Assembly (NCBI RefSeq): GCF_009829325.1
Contig: NZ_VUOS01000015.1
Span: forward strand, 62,001-126,000
Source: Nocardia sp. CY41
Lineage (GTDB): Bacteria; Actinomycetota; Actinomycetes; Mycobacteriales; Mycobacteriaceae
Reading direction: 5' to 3'
DNA: 64,000 nucleotides
In this document: in pieces, positions 10,350-19,847 of the stretch
How positions within the stretch are numbered: the stretch's first letter is position 1
How the letters are laid out: the number at the start of each line of letters is the position of its first letter
The notes under the pieces: generated by a model
Seen by the model: the letters and a program-made list of their open reading frames with translations, nothing else
Told to the model about the DNA's origin: nothing
Databases searched by the model: none
Translations under genes and position numbers: made by a program

Positions 10350-11702
10350 GTGGCTGCGGCAGATTCCACCCTGGTCCCACCCGAGTCCGACCGTAGAACG
10401 CCCGTGGTGGTGCTCACCGGTTTCGCCGGACTCGCCGCGGCGGGCGTGGATCGCGCGGCCGCGGTGCTGGGCATGGCGCCGGGTACCGTCGTGGTCCGCC
10501 ACGATCTGACCCAGCTGCGGGAAGGCATCGTGCACCGCACGGTGCGCACCGCCACCCGGGAGACTTCGGCCGTGCTGGAGCTCGCACACGGCTGCGTCTC
10601 CTGCACCCTGCGGACGGATCTGCTTCCGCTGCTGTGCACCCTCTCCCGGCGGGACTCGGTGGACCGCATCGTGCTCGCGCTGGACCCGGCGTTCGAGGCA
10701 GAAGCGGTGTGCCAAGCCGTCGAGCAGGTCGTGGTCGCCGGTGTGCACGGCCGCGTGGACGGCCCCGCTGGGCGCGACGTGCGGGTGGAGGCGGTGCTGA
10801 CCTGCCTGGACGCCGACGCCTGGCTCGCCGACGCGACCGGGGACGAGACGCTCGCCGAACGGGGCCTCGCCGCCGCCGCCGACGACCGCACGGTGGCGCA
10901 GGTCGCGGTGGGGCAGGTCGATTTCGCCGACGCCGTGATCGCCCTCGGCGCTGCTACCGCGCACACCGCGCTACTCGGCGACGTGGCGGCCGAGCGCGGC
11001 AAGCTCGCGGCGGTACTGGCCAGGCTGGTCCCCGGCGCGCCCGTCGTCTGGGTGGCGGAACCGAACTCGATCACACCCGCCCTGGTGGAAACGCTGATCA
11101 CCCGCGTGCCCACGGATTCGCGACGCGGCCGCGTGTTCGACGCGCACGCACCGCTGCTGCGCGGTCGGCCGCCCTTGACCAGTGATTACGGCGTGGAACT
11201 CGTGGAGTTCGCCGCGGCGCGGCCGTTCCATCCCGCCCGCCTGCACGAGGCGCTCGACGTGTTGCTGGACGGCGTCGTGACCGCGCGCGGCCGGGTGTGG
11301 CTGGCCACCCAGCCCGACGAAGTGGTGTGGCTCGAATCCGCCGGTGGTGGCCTGCGGGTGGGCGGCGCGGGGCGCTGGCTGGCCGCGATGCCGGAAGCGG
11401 AACTGTCCGCCGCGGACCCGGAGCGGCGCGCGATGGCCGCCCTGCGCTGGGACGAGCGGTTCGGGGACCGGGATATCTCGCTGTCGATCCTGGTGCACGA
11501 CGCCGATCCGGCGGAGATCCGCGAGGCGCTGCACTGGGCGCTGGTGGAGGACGACGAGTTGCGCTTGGTCGAACGCGCCCCCGAGCGGGTCGCCCTCTGG
11601 GAGGACCCGTTCGGCGAATGGCACGCCGACCCGTGCGCGGCCGACGAGGAGGCGGGACAACCCGCGCAGGAAGCGAAAAGCCCGAGAGGAGAGACGAAGT
11701 GA
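10350..11702 (+). CDS. mrf: MRF-type CobW/COG0523 protein (ribosome hibernation factor recruiter)
   Basis: A 450-residue CobW/COG0523 relative. It keeps the metal motif HGCVSCTLR (about residues 76-84) and a CobW C-terminal domain ([40 protein letters not shown]). The P-loop region reads [11 protein letters not shown], so the GxxGxGKT of true GTPases is missing, as in mycobacterial Rv0106/MRF, which recruits the hibernation factor MPY to C- ribosomes under zinc starvation. The GTG at 10350 was chosen: AAAGGGG precedes it, whereas the earlier ATG lies inside a Zur-like box. Its stop overlaps rpmE. Confidence 0.88.
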   Translation: MAAADSTLVPPESDRRTPVVVLTGFAGLAAAGVDRAAAVLGMAPGTVVVRHDLTQLREGIVHRTVRTATRETSAVLELAHGCVSCTLRTDLLPLLCTLSRRDSVDRIVLALDPAFEAEAVCQAVEQVVVAGVHGRVDGPAGRDVRVEAVLTCLDADAWLADATGDETLAERGLAAAADDRTVAQVAVGQVDFADAVIALGAATAHTALLGDVAAERGKLAAVLARLVPGAPVVWVAEPNSITPALVETLITRVPTDSRRGRVFDAHAPLLRGRPPLTSDYGVELVEFAAARPFHPARLHEALDVLLDGVVTARGRVWLATQPDEVVWLESAGGGLRVGGAGRWLAAMPEAELSAADPERRAMAALRWDERFGDRDISLSILVHDADPAEIREALHWALVEDDELRLVERAPERVALWEDPFGEWHADPCAADEEAGQPAQEAKSPRGETK

Positions 11703-11959
11703 AGAAGGGTATTCATCCGGAGTACCACCCGGTGGTCTTCGAGGACGTGAACACCGGCAAGCGGTTCCTCACCCGGTCCACGGCCACCAGCGCCCGCACG
11801 GTGGAGTGGAGCGACGGCAACACCTACCCGTTGTTGACGGTGGATGTCACCGCGGACTCGCACCCGTTCTGGACCGGCGCGCAACGCGTGCTGGACACCC
11901 AGGGCCGCGTGGAGAAGTTCGAACGCAAGTACGGCAAGCGCGCGCGAAAGGAATCCTGA
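11699..11959 (+). CDS. rpmE2: 50S ribosomal protein L31 type B (zinc-independent)
   Basis: 86 residues starting [20 protein letters not shown], with [23 protein letters not shown] and [11 protein letters not shown]. It is type B L31, with no Cys and therefore no zinc. The GTG start overlaps the mrf stop (GTGA), so it is translationally coupled to mrf; rpmF follows after one base. Confidence 0.95.
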   Translation: MKKGIHPEYHPVVFEDVNTGKRFLTRSTATSARTVEWSDGNTYPLLTVDVTADSHPFWTGAQRVLDTQGRVEKFERKYGKRARKES

Positions 11960-11960
11960 G

Positions 11961-12134
11961 ATGGCGGTACCGAAGCGGAAGATGTCGCGGTCCAATACCC
12001 GCAGCCGCCGGTCGAATTGGAAGGCGGCGCCGGTGGACTTGGTGCCGGTGACCGTCGGGGGCGTCGTGCATCAGGTGCCGCGCCGATTGGTGGCGGCCGT
12101 GCGACGCGGTCTGATCGACCTCGAGAAACTCTGA
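11961..12134 (+). CDS. rpmF: 50S ribosomal protein L32 (zinc-independent)
   Basis: 57 residues, [21 protein letters not shown] at the start and [17 protein letters not shown] at the end. The L32 N-terminus is unmistakable, and the four Cys of zinc-binding L32 are absent. It is the last gene of the mrf-rpmE-rpmF set. The same protein set under one metal regulator replaces zinc-containing ribosomal proteins to free zinc. Confidence 0.94.
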   Translation: MAVPKRKMSRSNTRSRRSNWKAAPVDLVPVTVGGVVHQVPRRLVAAVRRGLIDLEKL

Positions 12135-12588
12135 GCGCCGAGGTCACGAGCAGAGTCGTGCCGACTCCGTGATTGCTCGGGTGGTGCTACCGGGGCTCCG
12201 GGCGATTCGGATGCTGGTCGATCGCCCGGAAAAGGGCACTTCGGCGTCTTCTGGTGAAAATTTTTCAGGCACACAGGAGACGTGTCAGCAATTTATCAGC
12301 TACCGCTGTGTCCTGCATCACGTCGCACTATTGCGTGTTGGTCGATTGCGATCGGGTAGCCAGGCGGTGAAATCCGGATGGGCGGTAGGTTTTTGGCCGA
12401 CGAAAAGTTCGCCGAAAATGGTGCGCTCGCGGCCGGATACCGGTACCCTCGTCGTCGAGGGCGGGTTCTCTTGGTTTCCAAGAGAACCCGTCCATCGCCA
12501 ATTTCGGGCGCTTTCTCGTCGGCTTCCACTCTCTCCGAGGCGCTTCCGCCGCCACCGCGCGGAGCCGGTCGTTGTGCCGGTGCGCGTC
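12135..12588. other. Convergent intergenic region with a perfect hairpin
   Basis: No gene is supported between rpmF and the DUF1906 gene. The sequence is less GC-rich than its flanks. Its only clear structure is the inverted repeat at 12462-12490 described separately. The large open frame crossing here is the antisense shadow of the downstream genes. Confidence 0.5.
12462..12490. terminator. Perfect 13-bp inverted repeat, likely bidirectional terminator
   Basis: CGGGTTCTCTTGG (12462-12474) and CCAAGAGAACCCG (12478-12490) pair perfectly around a TTT loop. No T run follows on either strand. Its position between convergent transcription units favours a terminator, but it could also be a protein site. 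Confidence 0.6.
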
Positions 12589-13638
12589 TCAGTTCTTCGA
12601 GGTCAGCGCCGCAGGCCCGTCCTCGCCGCCCGGTGTCCGGCGCGCGTCACCGTCGTGTCCCGACAGTCCGGGAAGGTCCGGCAGCAGCGCCTCGAGCCGC
12701 GCCAGTTGTTCGCCGACCAGCGCCGCGGGGCCCTCGATCAGCGACAGCGGCCACGGCCAGTGCCGCCCGTTCCAGCGCTGCACCTGTTCGGTCAGCTCGG
12801 CGGTCGTCGCCTCCAGTTCGCTGATCTCGGTACGCAATTCGCCGACTTGCGTTCGCAACTCGGCGGATTCGTGCTCGAGTGCGGCAATTCGGGCCAGCGC
12901 CGCGGCCAATCCGTCCACCAGCGTCCGATTCCGGCCGTCGGCATCGGCGCCCAGCTGCGGCCAGCCCGCCAACTCGGGCCCACGCAACTGGATCTGGATG
13001 TCGCGCAGCACTGCCTCTTGTTCCGGCGTCACGTCCGGATCCTCCCGTTCGACGAAATCCCATTGGCCGAAATCGATCGTCTCGGCCTCGTTCACGTCAC
13101 AGCGCACGCCGCCGACGATCACCTGACGCCGCGTCTGATGAATGGCCCGCCTGCGCTCCACATTCGTGCCGGACCAGGCATCGGTCTGCCAAGCCCACGT
13201 CGCGTATCCGGCGTCCAGCGCGCGGCTGACCACCCAGTACCCGCCGTAGATACCGACATTCGCGCGGCCGAGCACGGTCGCCGCACCGTCCAGATAGGCG
13301 TTGATGCGCAACTGATCCTGCTCGGTGACGTCGAAGTCCGCGGAGAAATAGATGGGCCGGTCCACCCGGCCGCCGCAGCGCAGCACCTGGGCCAGGGCCG
13401 CGCGCGCGTCCACGATGCCGGCGCCGTAGCCGTCGAGCATCCGCGCCGCCGTGGTCTCCCAATTGGAGACGATCGAGACACCGTGCGTCCGCAGATCGTT
13501 CGCCTCGGCCGGGGTGAGCAGCTTGCCGGGCAAGCTCGGGCCGCCGTCGGACAGATACCGCACCACGAAGTCGTACCCCGCCGCCCGAATCGCCGCGCCC
13601 CCTGGACGTCCTGCGGCGTAGTCGAGACCGAAACGCAT
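12589..13638 (-). CDS. DUF1906 glycoside-hydrolase-like protein with coiled-coil C-terminus
   Basis: A 349-residue protein. Residues about 1-215 match DUF1906 (Rv2525c-like, TIM-barrel glycoside-hydrolase-like): MRFGLDYAAGRPG, VVRYLSDGG, SIVSNWETTA, PIYFSADFDVT, GIYGGYWVVSRAL, TWAWQTDAWS, CDVNEAE. Residues about 255-315 form a heptad-like coiled coil (ELRTQVGELRTEISELEATTAEL). The ATG at 13638 is preceded by GTGGAAG and fits the domain start. There is no signal peptide or Tat motif, unlike Rv2525c. The substrate is unknown; cell-wall glycans are an inference. Confidence 0.8.
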   Translation of the reverse strand: MRFGLDYAAGRPGGAAIRAAGYDFVVRYLSDGGPSLPGKLLTPAEANDLRTHGVSIVSNWETTAARMLDGYGAGIVDARAALAQVLRCGGRVDRPIYFSADFDVTEQDQLRINAYLDGAATVLGRANVGIYGGYWVVSRALDAGYATWAWQTDAWSGTNVERRRAIHQTRRQVIVGGVRCDVNEAETIDFGQWDFVEREDPDVTPEQEAVLRDIQIQLRGPELAGWPQLGADADGRNRTLVDGLAAALARIAALEHESAELRTQVGELRTEISELEATTAELTEQVQRWNGRHWPWPLSLIEGPAALVGEQLARLEALLPDLPGLSGHDGDARRTPGGEDGPAALTSKN

Positions 13639-13791
13639 GGCTTCCACTGTAAGTGGGCCGGGCGGGTGAATCCGTGGCATCGCCGAATCCGGACCGTCGA
13701 CCGGGGAGGGATCAGCGAGAAACGGCCGAACAGCCCGGTAGCGTGCCGCGAATCAGGACGGGAAGCCGCGAAAGGAGTCCGCGCGCTCGGA

Positions 13792-14592
13792 TCAGCGAGC
13801 GGGCTCCAGCTTCGGCCGTCGCGGCTTCGGCGGGGCGGCCAGTTCGCGGCGATCCGGCGCGATCAGCACCGCGGAGATCGGCACGGTCAGGGCCAGCAGC
13901 CCGATGACGAACATCGGGAACACGAAGTCGAACAACTCCATGCCGCCGGGCACCTTCGCCGTCCGGTCGACGTCGAAATGCAACGCGGCCAGCGCCAAGT
14001 AGTAGGTGGCGGACACGCCGACGCCGAACAGCAGCACCGTCGCCGCGCGGGCCAGCGGGAAGCGCATCGTCTGGAACAGCCACAGCGTCGCGGTCGCGGT
14101 GATCACCCCGATCACGGCGGAGACGACGGCCAGCCAGGCCGTCACGCCGACCGATCCCTGGATCTCGAGCGAGCCGATGCCGAGGTAATGCGTGATGCCG
14201 ATGCCGAGGCCCAGCACCGCGCCGCCGGGCAACAGCAGCGCGAGCCGCGGTGTGCGCCCGATGATCAGCAGCGCCGCGAAGACGGCCACGATGGACACCA
14301 CCAGGGCCGCGACCAGCCGGCCCGGGTCGTAGCGCATCGCGCTACCCGGCACCTTCAGGCCGAGCATGGCCACCGACGTGGCCAGCCATACCCCGACACC
14401 GCCGAGCGAGATCGCCGCCGAGACCAGCCACACGAGCCGGAACTGGACCGAGCGCGCGCCGTGCACGATGCAGGCGAGGCCGACCACCGCACCGAGCACC
14501 GAGATGCCCAGCGACAGCGCGACCAGCCAATAGCCGAGGGCGAACTGGTCGACGGACGCACCGCCTGCGGCCAGCACCGCGACCTCACGCAT
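13792..14592 (-). CDS. MHYT-domain membrane protein in the conservon operon
   Basis: A 266-residue protein with seven hydrophobic helices. MHYT-type motifs occur in helices: ATSVAMLGLK, ITHYLGIGSLEI (THY) and SATYYLALAALHF. MHYT domains are proposed membrane sensors, possibly binding copper through Met/His, of oxygen, CO or NO. Here it stands alone with no GGDEF or EAL output. Its ATG overlaps the end of the cvnD gene by eight bases, so it is translationally coupled to the conservon and may feed that system. The function is inferred from family and position. Confidence 0.8.
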   Translation of the reverse strand: MREVAVLAAGGASVDQFALGYWLVALSLGISVLGAVVGLACIVHGARSVQFRLVWLVSAAISLGGVGVWLATSVAMLGLKVPGSAMRYDPGRLVAALVVSIVAVFAALLIIGRTPRLALLLPGGAVLGLGIGITHYLGIGSLEIQGSVGVTAWLAVVSAVIGVITATATLWLFQTMRFPLARAATVLLFGVGVSATYYLALAALHFDVDRTAKVPGGMELFDFVFPMFVIGLLALTVPISAVLIAPDRRELAAPPKPRRPKLEPAR

Positions 14593-15262
14593 GGCGGGCG
14601 GTTCCTTCCAGCTCACTGGCCTTCAGCTGGGCGATCGCGTACTCGGTGACCGCGGCCAGCGCCTGGCGCACCTCGATCGCGTTGCGCGCGTCGATGTCCA
14701 CGATCGGCACGCCCTCGCGCACCGAGAGCGCTTCGCGCAGCTCCGCGATGGGGAAGCGCGGCGCGTCCGGGAAGCGGTTGACCGCGATCAGGAACGGCAG
14801 CTTGCGCGCCTCGAAGAAGTCGACCGCGGCGAAGCTGTCCTCCAGCCGCCGGGTGTCGATCAGCACGACCGCGCCGATCGCGCCGCGGATCAGGTCGTCC
14901 CACATGAACCAGAACCGGCGCTGACCCGGTGTGCCGAACAGATAGAGCACCAGGTTGCCCGGCAGGATGATCCGGCCGAAGTCCATGGCGACCGTGGTGG
15001 TCTCCTTCTCCGGCGTCTCGGCGAGATCGTCGATGCCGTCGGAGTAGCGGGTCACCATCGCCTCGGTGCGCAGCGGAACGATCTCCGATACCGCGCCGAC
15101 GAACGTGGTCTTGCCCGCGCCGAAGCCGCCCGCGACGACGATCTTCGTCGAAGCGACCCGATTCTCGAAGCCGTCCGGCCCGGGGGCGTTTCCCGGTCCG
15201 AGATTCCCACTTGGCCCGGGATGTCCACTGGGCCCCAGATTCCTATAGGGCGCGGAGTCCAC
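14585..15262 (-). CDS. cvnD: Conservon GTP-binding protein CvnD
   Basis: A 225-residue small GTPase of the bacterial MglA/Rab-like ATP/GTP-binding family. A Gly/Pro-rich N-terminus (about 1-35) is followed by the P-loop GGFGAGKTT (45-53), the G3-like FGTPGQRRFWFMW and the G4-like VNRFPD. The N-terminal repeat SGHPGPSGNLGPG is unusual. Its start lies inside the end of cvnC (20-base overlap) and its end overlaps the MHYT gene. Conservon GTPases act as the output switch of the CvnABCD complex at the membrane. Confidence 0.93.
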   Translation of the reverse strand: MDSAPYRNLGPSGHPGPSGNLGPGNAPGPDGFENRVASTKIVVAGGFGAGKTTFVGAVSEIVPLRTEAMVTRYSDGIDDLAETPEKETTTVAMDFGRIILPGNLVLYLFGTPGQRRFWFMWDDLIRGAIGAVVLIDTRRLEDSFAAVDFFEARKLPFLIAVNRFPDAPRFPIAELREALSVREGVPIVDIDARNAIEVRQALAAVTEYAIAQLKASELEGTARHA

Positions 15263-15614
15263 GCAATGTCCTCTCCATCAACGAACGTCGCTCGTCATAG
15301 CTCGCCTCTTCGGTCAAAGTCGAATGCACGCGCATGGTGCCGTCGACGACCAGGTCGCCGATCACCACTCGGACCATGCCGAGCGGCCGGTCCAGATGTG
15401 CCGCGATCTCCGCGACCGACAGCCGATGCGTGCCGAGTCGCAGTATCTCGGTGCGGATGTCACCGGTCGGCCAGTCGAGATGTGCAGTGTACGACAAGGT
15501 TTCGATGACCGCCTCCAACGGCAGGTCGATCGCGGGTTCGGTGCGCCCCGAGGTCAGGGCGTAGGGCCGGACACGCGTCGTCGGCCGTGGTCCGGGGCCG
15601 TATGGGTTGGACAT
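15243..15614 (-). CDS. cvnC: Conservon protein CvnC (DUF742)
   Basis: A 123-residue DUF742 protein: VRPYALTSGRTEPAIDLPLEAVIETL, then a winged-helix-like part (HRLSVAEIAAHLDRPLGMVRVVIGDLVVDG) and the closing ERTLRGLRAL. Together with CvnA, CvnB and CvnD it makes a signalling cassette resembling a eukaryotic G-protein-coupled complex, best studied in Streptomyces. It starts seven bases after cvnB ends. Confidence 0.93.
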   Translation of the reverse strand: MSNPYGPGPRPTTRVRPYALTSGRTEPAIDLPLEAVIETLSYTAHLDWPTGDIRTEILRLGTHRLSVAEIAAHLDRPLGMVRVVIGDLVVDGTMRVHSTLTEEASYDERRSLMERTLRGLRAL

Positions 15615-15621
15615 CTCACAC

Positions 15622-16032
15622 TCAGACAGCGGTGCGCGCGGTCGCGGTGACCACCGAACCCACCCGATCGACCAGCAGCGCCATCTCGTAACCGATGCGG
15701 CCGATATCGTGCGACTTGTTCGCCAGCACGGCCAGATGCGAGCCGTTGCCGACGCTCATCACCAGCAGGTAGCCGCGTTGCATCTCCACGACCGATTGCA
15801 TCACCTTGCCGCCGTCGAACAGCGAGGCCGCGCCCATGGACAGACTGGCGAGTCCGGCGGTGACGGCGGAGAGCTGTTCGGCGCGGTCGCTGGGCAGATG
15901 CGGACTGGTGGCCTGCAACAAGCCGTCCGCCGACACCAGCACCGCGTGCGACACGCCGGGCACATCTCGGGTGAAGCGGGCGACCAGCCAGTTCAGATTC
16001 TCGTCCGTGGTGCTGTTTTTCGCGTTGGTCAT
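15622..16032 (-). CDS. cvnB: Conservon roadblock/LC7 protein CvnB
   Basis: A 136-residue roadblock/LC7 protein: [29 protein letters not shown], then [12 protein letters not shown] and [19 protein letters not shown]. Family members are thought to regulate the cognate GTPase CvnD. The ATG overlaps the cvnA stop (ATGA). Confidence 0.94.
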   Translation of the reverse strand: MTNAKNSTTDENLNWLVARFTRDVPGVSHAVLVSADGLLQATSPHLPSDRAEQLSAVTAGLASLSMGAASLFDGGKVMQSVVEMQRGYLLVMSVGNGSHLAVLANKSHDIGRIGYEMALLVDRVGSVVTATARTAV

Positions 16033-18794
16033 GCAAGCCCTCCGTCGTTGTACTGCGCATTGGCCCGCCCGCTGCGGACCCCACTGAGATGCCTGGTCAG
16101 ATTGTTGCGAATTTCTTCCGGATCGCGCGCGCCCGCGTCCTCCGCCGGCGCCAGGCCGCCGGGCACCAGCTGGGCGCCCGGCCTGCGAATCGGCAGCCCG
16201 CCGACGGTGCGCGCGGTGGTGGTCGGATGGCTGGCGTCTTCGGCGGCCAGCCAGCCCGCGTCACCAGGCGAGGACCACGAGCTTTCCGGCGATTGCGAGG
16301 TCGAGGGCTCGACCAGCCATTCCGAGACCATGCGCTGATAGATGGGGGTGGGGGAGGAACCGGCGACCGGCTGCAGCCGGGAGGAGGTCACCGTCGCGGG
16401 ATCCGGCGCCGCCTCCTGCGGTGGTTCGGCGGGGGCGGCCGGCTTCCGGATCGGAAGACCGGATCGCGCGGTGGTCTGCGGCGCGGGCGCCTGGCTCGGC
16501 ACGGCAGGCGTGGGACCGGTGGTCGGCTCGTCGTCCTTAACCTCGGTCCACAGATCGGCGCGCGCGGGCTGCTGCTCCCGCTCGACGGCCTGCTCGCCGG
16601 CGGCGGGCGGCACCGGGGCGAACGGGCCGGTCGGGGTGCGGTCGTCCGCGCGCGGGGTGAGCACCGGCCACGGCTGGGTGGCAGGCTGGTCCGCCGGGCT
16701 GACCGACCGGCCGACCGGCGTGGAGACCGAGGGCTGGTCCGGGGCGTCGGCGACACGGATGGCCGGACGGCGCTGCGGCAGGCCGGAACTCGTCACGCCG
16801 AAACGCGCGGTGTCGCGCTGCGGCAGGCTCGGGACCGGAACCAGGTTGCGCGGCTGTGTACCGGTGGGCGGGGTGGCGAGCGAGGGTAGCTGGTGCTCGG
16901 CGGTGAGGTCGAGCGGCTTGCCCGCCGGGTCGGTGGCGTCCATCGGCGGCGCGACCAGCGCACCGGGCAGGTGCACGCTGGCGGTGATGCCCGGCTGCTG
17001 CGCCATCGTCGACGTGCGGCGCAGGCTCACCGTGATGGTGTGGCGCTTGGCCAGGCGGCCGACGACGAACAGGCCCATGCGGCGCGCGGTCTCGACGGTG
17101 ACCTCACCACCGGAGGCCAGCCGGTCGTTGGTGGTCTGCAGGTCTTCCAGGGACATGCCGAGACCGCGGTCGGTGATCTCGATCAGGTAGCCGCCGTCGA
17201 CGGCGCGCGACACCATCACGGTGACCGGCGTGGTCGGCGGCGAGTAACGCAGCGCGTTGTCGATCAACTCGGCGAGCAGGTGCTCGATGTCGACGGCGGG
17301 CTCGCCCGCGACGATGCCGTCGGGCACCGCGCCGATCTCGACGCGCTGGTAGTCCTCGACCTGGGAGACCGCGCTCCACAGCATGTCCGACAGCGGCACG
17401 GGGTGCAGTTGTCCGCGGCGCAGCGCGGTACCGGCGAGCACCAGCAGGTTGTCGCCGTTGCGGCGCATGCGGGTGGCCAGGTGGTCGAGGCGGAACAGGC
17501 TCTGCAGCCGGTCGGTGTCGTCCTCGTCGTGTTCGAGGTCCTCGATCAGCGCCAGCTGCTGTTCGACCAGCGATTGGCTGCGGCGCGACAGCGTCTCGAA
17601 CATGTTTCCGATCTGCAGGCGCAGGCGGGCCTGGTCGGCGGCGAGGTTGAGCGCCTGTTCGTGGATCTCGTCCACGGCGCGCGCCAGCTGGCCGATCTCG
17701 TCGGTGCTGTGCACCGCGACCGGGGTGATCTCCGGGGTGGTGCCGCCCGCGCGCACCACGGCGAGTTCGTCGGGCAGCTTGATGTGCGCCACTTCCAGCG
17801 CGTCCCGCCGCAGGCGGCGTACCGGGACGACCAGGGTGCGCGCCACCGACAAGGCCAAGGCCAGGCCCGCGAGCAGCATGCCGATGACGATCGTCGTCTC
17901 TCGCAGCGCACCGGCCTGCGCTTCGGTGGTGCGGGCGGCGAGGGCGCCGTCGATGGTGTCGATCAGCTGCGCGGTGGTCTTCTCGTAGGTGTCCGAGCTG
18001 ACCAGCAGCGAGTCGATGACGGCCGGATTCGACGCCGGGTCGGCCACGTTCTGGCTGAAGGTGCCCAGACGGGTCTGCACCGCGTCCAGCAGCGGGCGCA
18101 TATTGCCCGCGTAGTCCGGCAGGATCTGCGCGTACTGGTAGATCATCGTGATCTCGGCGCCCGCGGCGACCAGCACGCGGGGCCGCACGCTCGGGTTGCG
18201 GCTCGCGTCCGGCGAACCGATCAGCATGCGCTGCTGGGTGAGCACGCGCCGGGCGGTCTGCACAGACGCGAGCTGCAGGAAGTACCGCTGGATGACCAGG
18301 TCGTCCACCGACGGCGACAGCGCGAGCGCGTTGCCGATGCGGACCATGATCTCGTCGGACTGTTCGCCGACCATGGCGGGCGAGCCGTTGCGCAGGCTGT
18401 TGCGCATCGTGGTGCCGGTGGCGATGGCCGAGGCGAGTTCGGAGGTGACCCGGCCGCTGACCTTGGTGGTCTGCAGGGCGGCTTCCAACTCGGCCAGCGC
18501 CTGGTCGAACTTCGTCAGCGCGGCGTCGGTCTGCGGGTCCGCGGTGTTGCCCCAGGTGGCGGTCGCGGTGACGCCCAGTTGCTCGGTGGCCGAACCGAAC
18601 TTGACGATCGGCCGGATGATGATGGCTTGTTCGGTCGCCGCGTCCAACTGCGCCATGGTGCGCAGTTCGTTGTTGATGCGGAGCACGGCGAAGACGGTGG
18701 CCAGCAGCACCGGAAGCACCAGCACCACGCCAACCTTGCGGGTGACCGACCAGTTCGACAGGCTGAATTGCCAGGACTGCGGTGCAGCTTCCAT
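16029..18794 (-). CDS. cvnA: Conservon sensor kinase-like protein CvnA (nitrate/nitrite-sensing domain)
   Basis: A 921-residue membrane sensor. A first transmembrane helix (about 19-40, [17 protein letters not shown]) leads to an extracytoplasmic all-helical NIT-type sensor domain, a second helix (about 305-325), a HAMP-like linker, then a histidine-kinase-type region ending in an HATPase fold ([28 protein letters not shown]). The last 300 residues are a Pro-rich disordered tail with repeated GLPIRRP-like motifs. The ATG at 18794 follows CGGAAG; a GTG at 18818 adding KRRRRKR is the alternative. First gene of a five-gene operon. Confidence 0.9.
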   Translation of the reverse strand: MEAAPQSWQFSLSNWSVTRKVGVVLVLPVLLATVFAVLRINNELRTMAQLDAATEQAIIIRPIVKFGSATEQLGVTATATWGNTADPQTDAALTKFDQALAELEAALQTTKVSGRVTSELASAIATGTTMRNSLRNGSPAMVGEQSDEIMVRIGNALALSPSVDDLVIQRYFLQLASVQTARRVLTQQRMLIGSPDASRNPSVRPRVLVAAGAEITMIYQYAQILPDYAGNMRPLLDAVQTRLGTFSQNVADPASNPAVIDSLLVSSDTYEKTTAQLIDTIDGALAARTTEAQAGALRETTIVIGMLLAGLALALSVARTLVVPVRRLRRDALEVAHIKLPDELAVVRAGGTTPEITPVAVHSTDEIGQLARAVDEIHEQALNLAADQARLRLQIGNMFETLSRRSQSLVEQQLALIEDLEHDEDDTDRLQSLFRLDHLATRMRRNGDNLLVLAGTALRRGQLHPVPLSDMLWSAVSQVEDYQRVEIGAVPDGIVAGEPAVDIEHLLAELIDNALRYSPPTTPVTVMVSRAVDGGYLIEITDRGLGMSLEDLQTTNDRLASGGEVTVETARRMGLFVVGRLAKRHTITVSLRRTSTMAQQPGITASVHLPGALVAPPMDATDPAGKPLDLTAEHQLPSLATPPTGTQPRNLVPVPSLPQRDTARFGVTSSGLPQRRPAIRVADAPDQPSVSTPVGRSVSPADQPATQPWPVLTPRADDRTPTGPFAPVPPAAGEQAVEREQQPARADLWTEVKDDEPTTGPTPAVPSQAPAPQTTARSGLPIRKPAAPAEPPQEAAPDPATVTSSRLQPVAGSSPTPIYQRMVSEWLVEPSTSQSPESSWSSPGDAGWLAAEDASHPTTTARTVGGLPIRRPGAQLVPGGLAPAEDAGARDPEEIRNNLTRHLSGVRSGRANAQYNDGGLA

Positions 18795-19150
18795 CCGCTT
18801 CCGTCGCCTCCGCTTCACCAGTGACCTCGGGCGCGCGTGGCTGTTCGGTATTGATTCAACCCGCAAAGAACCAACTAGAGGTCTTCTTTTTACCGCACGG
18901 AACATACCGTGCAGAGGGGGCATCGGCAATCCGGGGGAGCCGCTGCGCAATTTACCGAATATGGCTATAGAGAACGTGTTTCGCGGTGGAATGCGTAAGG
19001 GACGCGTCAACTTCTCGGCAGGGCCGTGGAAGGCGCTGGTCACCCGGGGTTGACAGGTGCGACGCGCCGAGGGTTGTCGCGGGTCCGCGCCTCGGCGTGT
19101 CGAGAGCGCCCTCTCAGTTACCTCTCAGTCGGTGCGGTCAAACTGGTGGC
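18795..19150. other. Divergent regulatory region between cvnA and mprA
   Basis: 356 bases without a gene, noticeably more AT-rich around 18850-18980. It must hold the promoters of the leftward conservon operon and of rightward mprA. The MprA-box-like direct repeat lies at its right end; no other operator was recognised. Confidence 0.5.
19111..19128 (+). promoter_or_regulatory. MprA-box-like direct repeat upstream of mprA
   Basis: Two CTCTCAG heptamers, 19111-19117 and 19122-19128, start 11 bases apart, one helical turn, as expected for an OmpR-type response regulator. The same pair with the same spacing occurs upstream of pepD. Mycobacterial MprA is known to bind direct repeats upstream of mprA and pepD. 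The site lies 22 bases before the start codon, consistent with autoregulation. Confidence 0.65.
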
Positions 19151-19837
19151 ATGCGCATTCTGGTGGTCGACGACGACCGGGCGGTCCGGGAATCGCTTCG
19201 CCGGTCGCTCACCTTCAACGGCTACTCCGTCGACCTCGCGGTGGACGGTGTGGACGCGCTGGAGAAGGCAACCGTCCAGCGACCCGACGCGCTCGTGTTG
19301 GACGTCATGATGCCCCGGCTCGACGGGCTCGAGGTCTGCCGTCGGCTCCGGAGCACCGGCGATGATTTGCCGATTCTGGTTCTCACCGCGCGGGATTCGG
19401 TATCGGAGCGGGTCGCGGGCCTCGACGCCGGGGCGGACGACTATTTGCCGAAGCCTTTCGCTCTCGAGGAACTGCTGGCCAGGTTGCGCGCGCTGCTGCG
19501 CCGCACGTCCGCGGGCCCGGGCGACGCGTCGGAGGCAATGCAGTTCGCCGACTTGTCGCTGGACCCGGTAACTCGCGAGGTGTCTCGCGGCGCCCGCCAG
19601 ATCAGTCTCACCCGCACCGAGTTCTCACTGCTGGAAATGCTGATGGCCAACCCGCGCCGGGTGCTCACCCGCAGCCGCATTCTCGAGGAGGTCTGGGGCT
19701 ACGATTTCCCGACTTCGGGAAACGCGCTCGAGGTCTACATCGGTTATCTGCGCCGCAAAACCGAGGCCGAGGGCGAGCCCCGGCTGATCCACACGGTGCG
19801 CGGCGTGGGCTATGTGCTGCGTGAAACGCCGCCGTAG
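19151..19837 (+). CDS. mprA: Response regulator MprA
   Basis: A 228-residue OmpR-family regulator. The receiver starts [16 protein letters not shown], with the phospho-acceptor Asp in [12 protein letters not shown] (about 48), the conserved Thr in LVLTARDS and Lys in YLPKPF. The winged-helix DNA-binding domain ends with [32 protein letters not shown]. The ATG at 19151 is the family start. Order mprA-mprB-pepD-moaB2 matches M. tuberculosis Rv0981-Rv0984, an envelope-stress and persistence regulator. Confidence 0.95.
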   Translation: MRILVVDDDRAVRESLRRSLTFNGYSVDLAVDGVDALEKATVQRPDALVLDVMMPRLDGLEVCRRLRSTGDDLPILVLTARDSVSERVAGLDAGADDYLPKPFALEELLARLRALLRRTSAGPGDASEAMQFADLSLDPVTREVSRGARQISLTRTEFSLLEMLMANPRRVLTRSRILEEVWGYDFPTSGNALEVYIGYLRRKTEAEGEPRLIHTVRGVGYVLRETPP

Positions 19838-19847
19838 GTCCGCGGTC

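Noticed and set aside
12169-14649. 826-residue plus-strand frame
   Set aside because: Opposes the DUF1906 and MHYT genes, both well supported by motifs; the frame has no domain.
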